Positions 57,616 to 64,000 of a stretch of DNA of 64,000 nucleotides are shown piece by piece (position 1 is the first letter of the stretch; each line of letters starts with the position of its first letter). The DNA is from Acidovorax sp. sif1233 (GTDB lineage: Bacteria; Pseudomonadota; Gammaproteobacteria; Burkholderiales; Burkholderiaceae_C): positions 1,240,001-1,304,000 of the forward strand of contig NZ_JAHUWZ010000001.1 of the NCBI RefSeq assembly GCF_019218755.1. The letters run 5' to 3'. Under the pieces are notes generated by a model. It saw only the letters and a program-made list of their open reading frames with translations. It did not search any database and was not told the origin of the DNA. The position numbers and the translations under genes are program-made.

Positions 57616-58791
57616 TCAGCCCGCCGCGGCCGGCGCGGCGCGCCCGCGCGCGAACAGCAGCCCCACCGCGATGGCCAGCAGTGGCAGCATCACCGCGTTG
57701 ATCGCCGTCCAGCCCACGCCAGTGAGCAGCGCGCCCGAGGCAAAGGACATGGCCGCCGCCACGGTGCCGTTGGCCAGCTGCATCAGCGCCTGCGCCTGGC
57801 CGCGCTCCTCGGGTGCATGGCTTTCGGCGAGCAGCGCTGTGCCCGAGATCACCATCAGGTTCCAGCCCGTGCCCAGCAGGAAGGAGCTGGCCAGGAATTC
57901 GGTGAACGCCATGCCCGAGAGCGCCACCGCCGCGCTGGCCGCCAGACAGGCCGCCCCCACGGCCGCCACCGGGCGGCTGCCGAAGCGGTCCACGAGCTGG
58001 CCCGCGAACAGCGCCGGGAAGAACATGCCGATCACGTGCCACTGGATCACCTGCGCGGCCGAGGCCGCCGAGAAGCCGCACACCTCCATGGCCAGCGGCG
58101 TGGCGTTCATCACCAGGATCATCAGGCCGTGGCCGATGGCCGCCATCACCACGGCGGCGCGCAGCCCGGGCCGGGCGAGCAGGGTGCGCATGGCCGCGAT
58201 GCCGCCCGCCGCAGGCTGGGGCGCGGCCCCCTCGCGCAGCCGTGCCATCACCGCCCACCCGAGTGCGGACAACACCGCAATGGTCAGGTAGGCGCCCGCC
58301 AGCGGCGTGGCCAGCAGGTTGCGCGACCACAGCGCCAGCGGTGGCGCGAACACGGCGGCGCACAGGCCGCCGGCCACCACGCAGGCCGCCGCGCGCCCTT
58401 TTTGCTGCGGGTCCACCGCCTCCAGCGCCGCATAGGTGTAGTAGCCCGACGATGCCTGGTACGCGCCGATGGCCAGCGTGCCCGCGCAGAACACGGCAAA
58501 GCTGCCCCATTGCACGCCCGCCATGCTCACCAGCCCGCCCGCCACGCCAAGGAGCGCACCGGCCTGCAGCCCCGCGCGCCGCCCCCGGCGCTGCATGAAC
58601 AGCGACAGCGGCTGCACCGACAGCAGGTTGCCCAGAACCAGCAGCGCCAGCGGCAGCGTGGCGAGGGTGGGCCAGGGCGCCAGCCTTGCCCCCACGATGG
58701 AGGTGAGCGTGATGCCGATGATGGAGCAGCCCCAGTAAAGGGCCTGGCCCGCGAACAGCAGGCGAACGGACGCATTGCGCAAGAGCAGCAT
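57616..58791 (-). CDS. MFS transporter
   Basis: 391 residues with about twelve hydrophobic segments. The start is MLLLRNASVRLLFAGQALYWGCS, and the cytoplasmic loop between halves near residue 195 carries LREGAAPQPAAGG. The second half repeats the MFS pattern (FAGQLVDRFGSRPVAAVGA), and loop residues SHAPEERGQAQALMQLANG are typical of drug or sugar efflux members. The substrate is unknown. Convergent with the LysR gene and co-directional with the AraC-type gene upstream (65 bases), with which it may be transcribed. Confidence 0.9.
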   Translation of the reverse strand: MLLLRNASVRLLFAGQALYWGCSIIGITLTSIVGARLAPWPTLATLPLALLVLGNLLSVQPLSLFMQRRGRRAGLQAGALLGVAGGLVSMAGVQWGSFAVFCAGTLAIGAYQASSGYYTYAALEAVDPQQKGRAAACVVAGGLCAAVFAPPLALWSRNLLATPLAGAYLTIAVLSALGWAVMARLREGAAPQPAAGGIAAMRTLLARPGLRAAVVMAAIGHGLMILVMNATPLAMEVCGFSAASAAQVIQWHVIGMFFPALFAGQLVDRFGSRPVAAVGAACLAASAAVALSGMAFTEFLASSFLLGTGWNLMVISGTALLAESHAPEERGQAQALMQLANGTVAAAMSFASGALLTGVGWTAINAVMLPLLAIAVGLLFARGRAAPAAAG

Positions 58792-58856
58792 GGATGGTTT
58801 TCGGTGGTGCGCCCCGGTGGGCGCGTAGGAAGGAAAGGGGCCGGGCCGCGGGGCGG

Positions 58857-59870
58857 TCAGTCCAGCGGCACACCCGCGCCAAAGCGCTGCGCATAGGCCT
58901 GCGGGCTCACGGCGCGGTGCTTGTGAAAACTGCGGCGCAGGTTCTCCGGGTGCTCGAACCCGCACAGCCGGGCCACGGTGGAGATCGATGCCTGGGCCTG
59001 CGCCAGCAGCGTGGACGCAGCTTCCACGCGCACGCGTTCCACGTAGCGGGCGGGCGTCATGCCCAGCTCGCGCTGGAACACGCGCGAGAGCGTGCGGGTG
59101 GGCATGCAGGCACGTTCGGCCAGGGCATCAAGCGACAGGTCGCCGCCCAGCTGCGTGGGAATCCATTCGAGCAGCGCGGCCAGCCGTGGGGCGTGCAGGG
59201 TCTCGGGCGCCAGCAGGGGGCTGAACTGGGCCTGCCCGCCCGGGCGGCGCATGAACATCACGAGCCGCCGCGCCACGGCCAGGGCCAGGGGACGGCCCAG
59301 GTCCGCCTCCACCAGCGCCAGGGCCAGGTCAATGCCGGCGGTGACGCCCGCCGAAGTGAAGACATGGCTGTCGTGTGGGCTGGCGGCGTCGTACGTGTGC
59401 AGGCAGTCGTGCTCCACCAGCACCTTCGGGTGGCTCTGGCGCAGGCGGTCCAGGCGCGACCAGTGGGTGGTGGCGCGCCGTCCGTCCAGCAGCCCCGCCT
59501 GTGCCAGCAGCAGCGCGCCGGAGCACACCGACCCCAGCCGCCGCACCCGCGGCTCGGCGTGGCGCAGCCACTCGCACAGGCCGGCATTGGACAGCTGCGC
59601 AATCACCCCATCGCCGCCCGCCACCAGCACGGTGTCGAAGCCAGCCGCATCCAGGGTTCCCCAGGCGCCATCGGCCACCAGCGCGAACCCGGCCGATGTG
59701 GGCACGGGCCCTGGCGCTTCGGCCAGCAGGTGCAGCGTGTAAGCCGGCGGCAGGCCATGGCCCGTGCGCTCTGCGTTCGCAGAGCCAAACACCTGCATGG
59801 GGCCGACCACGTCCAGGCTCATGACGCCGGGGTAGAGGAGGCAGGCGACAGCGCGGGATGGAGGGTGCAT
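58857..59870 (-). CDS. GlxA-like AraC-family regulator with DJ-1/PfpI domain
   Basis: 337 residues. The N-terminal domain (about 8-185) is DJ-1/PfpI-like with the nucleophile-elbow Cys in GSVCSGALLLAQAGLLDGRRATTHW. The C-terminal AraC domain has two helix-turn-helix units (LSLDALAERACMPTRTLSRVFQRE; STVARLCGFEHPENLRRSFHKH). GlxA-type regulators respond to small metabolites such as amines or betaines. It may control the MFS gene downstream on the same strand. Confidence 0.93.
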   Translation of the reverse strand: MHPPSRAVACLLYPGVMSLDVVGPMQVFGSANAERTGHGLPPAYTLHLLAEAPGPVPTSAGFALVADGAWGTLDAAGFDTVLVAGGDGVIAQLSNAGLCEWLRHAEPRVRRLGSVCSGALLLAQAGLLDGRRATTHWSRLDRLRQSHPKVLVEHDCLHTYDAASPHDSHVFTSAGVTAGIDLALALVEADLGRPLALAVARRLVMFMRRPGGQAQFSPLLAPETLHAPRLAALLEWIPTQLGGDLSLDALAERACMPTRTLSRVFQRELGMTPARYVERVRVEAASTLLAQAQASISTVARLCGFEHPENLRRSFHKHRAVSPQAYAQRFGAGVPLD

Positions 59871-60015
59871 GGCGCCAGTGTGAAGGCTCCGTGGGTTGGC
59901 TGCAACGACAACATCCCCACAGATCTGGCCACTGGCTGGAGGGCGGCCTGGGGGACAGGGTGCTTCCGGCGGGTCGCCGGCGTTCGCACCGGGGCCGGGG
60001 CAGTCGCCAGGCGAT

Positions 60016-61314
60016 TCAGCGCGGGGACGGCGGTGCGCCGATGCCGGGCAGGACGGCGCTCAGATCGACGGCCTCGGCCATCGCGCGGTTGCCTTCATCG
60101 CCCGGATGCAGCCGGTCGCCTGAATCGAAGCGCGCCGCGATGCGGGCAGGGTGGGCCGGGTCGCGCAGCGCCGCATCGAAGTCGATCACCGCATCGAATG
60201 CGCCGCCGTGGCGGATCCAGTCGTTCACCTGCCGGCGCAGTGTGTCCTTGTCGGGATGGTGGTAGTTGCTGAGCGGCGTGCCAGGCAAGGCACCCTCGAA
60301 CGGCGTGAGCGTCGCGCCGATCACCCTCAGTCCGTGGCCGCGTGCCTGCGCGATCAGCTGGCGGTAGCCAGCCGCCAGCGCCTGCAGCGTCGGCCGGGGA
60401 CTTGCCGGGGCGAACGCGGTGCCCGGCCAGGAGATATCGTTGATGCCCAGCATCACGATGACGCTTTGCACGCCAGGCTGGGCCAACACGTCGCGCTCCA
60501 GCCGCGCCAGCGCATTGGCGCCCATGCCGTCGGACAGCAGGCGGGCGCCGGAAATGCCGGCATTGACGACCGCCACCCCGTGCGGCGCCAGGCGGGTGGC
60601 CAGGAAATCCGGCCAGCGGCGGTCATTGTCCAGGCTGGCGGTGGCCCCGTCGGTGATGGAGTCCCCGATCACGACGACCGCGCGCGCGGTCGGTGCGGCT
60701 TCCACCTGAATGCCCGCCAGCAGCGGGCGCGCCGTGGTGCTCTGCACCGCTGCGCCTCCGGCGACCAGCTCCGGGGCGGTGGCCTGGTCGCCGGGGGCGA
60801 TCCAGGTGGTCTGCCGTCCGTCCCAATGGAAGGTGCTCACCGGCGTTTCATCGGGGAGGTACAGGCTCACCGCAAGCTGCGCCAGCGCGGGCACGGCCAG
60901 CCCCACGGGGTCGCTGACCAGCGACGCGCCGGGCAGGATCGTCGCCGCCTCCTGGCCGCCAAAAGTGACGGTGTGCAGGCTGTCTGCCAGCACGGCCCCA
61001 CCGGGAGCTGGCCGCGCGACCGTCGCCTTGCCCAGCGCCACCGGCTGCCGGCCGTAGGCGTTGGACAGGACAATGCGCACGCGGGGCCCGCCCAGGCTGA
61101 CGCGCGCCACCTGCCGCACCGTCTGGCCATGCAGCACCGGCGGAAGGTGGGTGGGGAACAGGAAGTCCGGTCCCCAGGCAGGCTGGGGGCTTGCGCCCCA
61201 GGTTGCCACCCAGGTGGACGTACGGACAGGCGCTGGAGCGTGGGGCGCGGCCGCGCCAGCCGAAAGTGCAATGGCCAGCAGCGCCGACGCCGAGAGGGCA
61301 GGGAGGGTTTTCAT
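60016..61314 (-). CDS. secreted SGNH/GDSL hydrolase
   Basis: 432 residues. A Sec signal (LPALSASALLAIALSAGAAA) is followed by an N-terminal beta domain (WVATWGASPQPAW, FGGQEA) and then an SGNH hydrolase. Block I is VVIGDSITDGA (Ser in GDS), block II has Gly in VNAGISGARLL, block III is GINDI (Asn), and block V is DRLHPGDEG (Asp/His). It probably de-esterifies an extracellular substrate such as a polysaccharide or a lipid. Divergent from a LysR gene that is a good candidate regulator. Confidence 0.93.
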   Translation of the reverse strand: MKTLPALSASALLAIALSAGAAAPHAPAPVRTSTWVATWGASPQPAWGPDFLFPTHLPPVLHGQTVRQVARVSLGGPRVRIVLSNAYGRQPVALGKATVARPAPGGAVLADSLHTVTFGGQEAATILPGASLVSDPVGLAVPALAQLAVSLYLPDETPVSTFHWDGRQTTWIAPGDQATAPELVAGGAAVQSTTARPLLAGIQVEAAPTARAVVVIGDSITDGATASLDNDRRWPDFLATRLAPHGVAVVNAGISGARLLSDGMGANALARLERDVLAQPGVQSVIVMLGINDISWPGTAFAPASPRPTLQALAAGYRQLIAQARGHGLRVIGATLTPFEGALPGTPLSNYHHPDKDTLRRQVNDWIRHGGAFDAVIDFDAALRDPAHPARIAARFDSGDRLHPGDEGNRAMAEAVDLSAVLPGIGAPPSPR

Positions 61315-61318
61315 ATTG

Positions 61319-61411
61319 TTGAATTCATTGGCTTTGTAAGATTCAATGATGAATTCAAAGACATGAATAAACTAGACTTCTCCCCGGAAGAACATTTGTG
61401 ATTTGAATTCA
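61319..61411. promoter_or_regulatory. operator region with three TGAATTCA palindromes
   Basis: Perfect 8-bp palindromes at 61320-61327, 61350-61357 and 61404-61411 between divergent SGNH hydrolase and LysR genes. The first two sit in an extended inverted repeat (TTGAATTCATTG versus CAATGATGAATTCAA). This fits binding of the LysR protein to its own and the target promoter. Confidence 0.5.
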
Positions 61412-61425
61412 CCGAGGAAGCCGCG

Positions 61426-62349
61426 ATGGCCCGTCTGGATGTCAATCGCTCCGGCGAACTGGAGGTATTTGTCCGTGTCATCGAGCTGGGCGGGTTTTCC
61501 GCGGCAGCCCGTGCCTGCGGCATGACGCCCTCTGCCGTGAGCAAGCTGGTCGCGCGCATGGAGCAACGCCTGGGCACGCGGCTGGTGAACCGCTCCACGC
61601 GGCAGCTCCAGCTCACCCCCGAGGGCTGTGCCTTGTACGAGCGTGGCGTGCGCATCCTGGCCGATCTGGACGAGGCCGAGCGCTGCGCCAATGCGCACGC
61701 CGCGCCGCGCGGGCGGCTGCGGGTGAACGCGAACGTGCCGTTCGGGCACCATTTCCTGCTGCCGCTTGCTCCGCAGTTCCTTGAGCGCTGTCCCGATGTC
61801 ACCCTGGACATCGTGCTGACCGATGAAGTCATCGACATCCTGGAGCAGCGCACCGACGTGGCCGTGCGCGCGGGTCCGCTCAAGAGCTCGAACCTGATGG
61901 CGCGCAAGCTCGGTCAGACGCGCATGGTCATCGTTGGCGCGCCCGGCTACCTGGAGCGCAAGGGCATGCCGGCGGCGCCGGATGATCTGCTGCTGCACAA
62001 CCGGCTGGGCACCAGCTACGTGCGCGCCCAGGCCGGCTGGCCGCTGCGGCACAACGGTGTGGACGTGGCGGTTCCGGTGGCGGGCAATGCCCAGGCCAGC
62101 GACGGTGAAGCCCTGCGCCACCTGGCGCTGGCCGGCCTGGGGCTGGCGCGCCTGGCCGCCTTCCAGGTCCGCGACGACCTGGCGGCAGGCCGGTTGCGGC
62201 CCGTGCTGGAGGAATCCAATCCGGGCGACCTGGAGGAAGTGCATGCCGTGTTCGTCGGCCAGGGAGGCTACCTGCCGCTGCGCGTGCGCGCCTTCCTGGA
62301 TTTCCTTGCCGAACGGGTCGACATCGGCGCGCAGTCAGTTCGTTCATGA
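61426..62349 (+). CDS. LysR-family transcriptional regulator
   Basis: 307 residues. The winged helix (GELEVFVRVIELGGFSAAARACGMTPSAVSKLVARME) is of the CrgA/AaeR-like type, followed by GRLRVNANVPFGHHFLLP. It is divergent from the secreted hydrolase, so likely regulates it. The ATG at 61426 follows GAGGAAGCCGCG. No recognisable partner lies downstream except bfr, which converges with it. Confidence 0.93.
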   Translation: MARLDVNRSGELEVFVRVIELGGFSAAARACGMTPSAVSKLVARMEQRLGTRLVNRSTRQLQLTPEGCALYERGVRILADLDEAERCANAHAAPRGRLRVNANVPFGHHFLLPLAPQFLERCPDVTLDIVLTDEVIDILEQRTDVAVRAGPLKSSNLMARKLGQTRMVIVGAPGYLERKGMPAAPDDLLLHNRLGTSYVRAQAGWPLRHNGVDVAVPVAGNAQASDGEALRHLALAGLGLARLAAFQVRDDLAAGRLRPVLEESNPGDLEEVHAVFVGQGGYLPLRVRAFLDFLAERVDIGAQSVRS

Positions 62350-62437
62350 GGCGCGCCGCATGCTGCGGCCGGGCACAGCCTTGCCGGGATAGCAATCCCT
62401 GGAGTTGTTCTAGGCCGAAAAGGCCTTGAACAGGTTC

Positions 62438-62908
62438 TTACGCCGATGCCTGTGACTGCAGGTAGTTCTGCAGGCCGATCCTGTCGATCAGGCCGATCTG
62501 CTTTTCGAGCCAGTAGGCGTGGTCTTCCTCGGTGTCGCGCAACTGGGCCAGCAGCAGGTCGCGGCTCACGTAGTCGCCCACGCTTTCGCACAGGGCCATG
62601 CCGTTTTGCAGGGCGGCGCGCACTTCGTACTCGGTGGCCAGGTCCTTGCGCAGCATCTCGGGCACGGTCTCGCCGGGGGTGAATTCCTTGGGGCGCATGT
62701 CGGGGCGGCCGCCCAGGAAGAGGATGCGGCGCAGCAGCGCGTCGGCATGCTGGGTTTCTTCCTGCATCTCGTGGTCGAGACGGGTATAGAGCTTGACGAA
62801 GCCCTGGTCCTCGTAGATCCGCGAGTGCGCGAAATACTGGTCGCGCGCGGCCAGCTCGCCGCGCAGCAGATCCTTGAAATACTCGACGACTTGTGGGTTT
62901 CCCTGCAT
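62438..62908 (-). CDS. bfr: bacterioferritin-family protein lacking the haem-ligand Met
   Basis: 156 residues, length and start ([10 protein letters not shown]) as in Bfr. Ferroxidase residues are conserved: Glu18, Glu51, His54, Glu93 (equivalent to 94), and Glu and His in [10 protein letters not shown]. Position 52, the Met that binds haem in E. coli Bfr, is Thr (EETQHA). Such subunits exist as non-haem members that mix with haem-binding ones. It stores iron as a 24-mer. A Fur box lies about 93 bases upstream. Confidence 0.93.
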   Translation of the reverse strand: MQGNPQVVEYFKDLLRGELAARDQYFAHSRIYEDQGFVKLYTRLDHEMQEETQHADALLRRILFLGGRPDMRPKEFTPGETVPEMLRKDLATEYEVRAALQNGMALCESVGDYVSRDLLLAQLRDTEEDHAYWLEKQIGLIDRIGLQNYLQSQASA

Positions 62909-63000
62909 GTTCTTATCCTTGAATTTCTGGTGGGGAGTATCGCGCGGACCGTGGCCTTTGTGGGCAATGCCCCCGGCTTGCCGCTCTGCATGCGTACCGG

Positions 63001-63019
63001 GATCAGAAGCGTTCTCATT
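63001..63019 (-). promoter_or_regulatory. Fur box upstream of bfr
   Basis: GATCAGAA-GCG-TTCTCATT (plus strand): a 19-bp inverted repeat differing at only two positions from AATGAGAA-N3-TTCTCATT symmetry. It is 93 bases before the bfr start and 102 before lgt on the other strand. Confidence 0.6.
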
Positions 63020-63120
63020 GGGGCGCAAATGGGGCGCGCGGCCCGCGCCGCGGCTGCCCCCACGCCCCGCGGGGCTGCCGGCTGCCCTCCGCCACGGCGC
63101 GCGGGCACAATACCGCCCAA

Positions 63121-63948
63121 ATGCTGATCTACCCCCACATCGATCCCGTCGCCCTGCAAGTGGGCCCGCTGGCCATCCACTGGTATGGCCTGACCTACCT
63201 GGCGGCCTTCGGGCTGTTCATGCTGCTGGGCATCGCCCGGCTGCGGCACCCGCCATTCGCGTCCATCACGGGGCCCGGCGCGTGGACGCGCAAGGATGTG
63301 GAGGACATCCTGTTCCTCGGCGTGGCAGGCGTGGTGGTCGGTGGGCGCCTGGGCTACTGCCTGTTCTACAAGCCCGGCTACTACCTGAGCCACCCGCTGG
63401 AGATCTTCGCGGTGTGGCAGGGGGGCATGGCCTTTCACGGCGGGCTGCTGGGCGTGATCGCGGCGATGCTGTGGTTTGCCCATTCGCGCAAGCGTCCGTG
63501 GCTGCAGGTGGCCGACTTCGTGGCGCCCTGCGTGCCCACGGGGCTGGCGGCGGGGCGGGTCGGCAACTTCATCAACGGCGAGCTGTGGGGCCGCTTTTCC
63601 AGCCCCGACCTGCCGTGGGGCATGGTCTTCGCGCACAGCGGCTCCATGCAGCCACGCCACCCGTCGCAGATCTATCAGTTCCTGTTGGAAGGGCTGCTGC
63701 TGTTCATCCTGCTGTGGCTCTATGCGCGCAAGGAGCGCCGCCAGGGCCAGGTGGCGGCGGCGTTCCTTGTGGGCTACGGCGCATTCCGCTTCATCGCCGA
63801 GTATTTCCGGGAGCCCGACGCCTTCCTGGGCGTCCTGTCGCTGGGCATGAGCATGGGCCAATGGCTCTGCGTGCCCATGATCGTCGCCGGCGTCGCGCTG
63901 TGGCTGTGGGCACAGCGGCAGCCGGCCCCCGTGCCCGGTTTCAAGTAA
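63121..63948 (+). CDS. lgt: prolipoprotein diacylglyceryl transferase
   Basis: 275 residues with about seven helices. The family signature [14 protein letters not shown] at about 143-156 and [20 protein letters not shown] are intact. It transfers diacylglycerol to the lipobox Cys of prolipoproteins, including the two lipoproteins encoded in this window. ATG 63121 is the only sensible start. It is followed directly by a dispersed repeat and the end of the window. Confidence 0.97.
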   Translation: MLIYPHIDPVALQVGPLAIHWYGLTYLAAFGLFMLLGIARLRHPPFASITGPGAWTRKDVEDILFLGVAGVVVGGRLGYCLFYKPGYYLSHPLEIFAVWQGGMAFHGGLLGVIAAMLWFAHSRKRPWLQVADFVAPCVPTGLAAGRVGNFINGELWGRFSSPDLPWGMVFAHSGSMQPRHPSQIYQFLLEGLLLFILLWLYARKERRQGQVAAAFLVGYGAFRFIAEYFREPDAFLGVLSLGMSMGQWLCVPMIVAGVALWLWAQRQPAPVPGFK

Positions 63949-63961
63949 AAAATACTTCTGA

Positions 63962-64000
63962 CGCTTGATGATCAAGCGCTGGCAGCTATTGAAAATATAG
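63962..64000 (+). repeat. dispersed double-hairpin element, copy D (cut by the window end)
   Basis: CGCTTG/CAAGCG (63962-63967, 63973-63978), then AGCTATTGAAAATATAG running into the last base. Same orientation as copy A. It begins 14 bases after the lgt stop. Confidence 0.65.

Overview
The window is chromosomal DNA of a high-GC betaproteobacterium, most likely a member of the Comamonadaceae close to Acidovorax. The evidence is the Bug-type periplasmic receptors, the tRNA-Leu/tig-clpP-clpX-lon/tRNA block, the small Trp-rich protein, the hpnCDE genes and two families of short intergenic repeats that look typical of this family. I see no prophage, insertion sequence, CRISPR array, rRNA or replication origin. 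Almost every base belongs to a recognisable housekeeping or accessory gene.

Layout. 1-6.5 kb: a truncated M14 carboxypeptidase, a DUF899 thioredoxin-like protein, and a TctD/TctE-like two-component system flanked by two Bug receptors. 6.6-14.1 kb: squalene synthesis (hpnE, hpnD, and hpnC 4.4 kb away), L-serine dehydratase, a GcvA-like LysR regulator and an unknown membrane protein. 14.1-18.6 kb: a two-gene RND efflux operon behind a TetR-type operator. 18.7-25.6 kb: tRNA-Leu, then tig, clpP, clpX and lon (folding and proteolysis), then tRNA-Gly, Cys, Gly and Leu, with hairpin terminators. 25.7-32.7 kb: a conserved hypothetical, a YgjP-like metallopeptidase, murI, class I fumarase, an acidic disordered protein and an MHYT-GGDEF-EAL protein.

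32.9-38.5 kb is the most interesting block. A Fur-box-like site precedes fumC (iron-independent fumarase). fumC is followed after 25 bases by a single gene in which an ECF sigma factor is fused through a membrane segment to a FecR anti-sigma domain, and then by a TonB-dependent receptor with an STN signalling domain. This looks like a compact cell-surface signalling system for iron, coupled to an iron-sparing swap of fumarases; the Fe-S class I enzyme lies 3.5 kb away.

38.5-50.4 kb: a Crp/Fnr regulator, topoisomerase IB, a three-gene BaeSR-like operon with a small secreted protein, an intradiol-dioxygenase-like lipoprotein, an RDD protein, a YqhA protein, acetyl-CoA synthetase (followed by a vestigial second copy of its own 3' end), a LapA-like protein, a cytochrome c and a Trp-rich small protein. 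50.5-54.6 kb: a tightly coupled glycan operon (glycosyltransferase, Wzm-like permease, Wzt-like ATPase, uncharacterised beta-propeller protein). 54.8-64 kb: ilvD, two LysR regulators, an MFS transporter, a GlxA-like AraC regulator, a secreted SGNH hydrolase, a ferritin-like bacterioferritin lacking the haem-ligand Met, with a good Fur box, and lgt.

Two families of short dispersed elements are visible: an AT-loop double-hairpin element (at least six copies, one inside a coding sequence) and a GC-rich element lying exactly at gene 3' ends (two copies).
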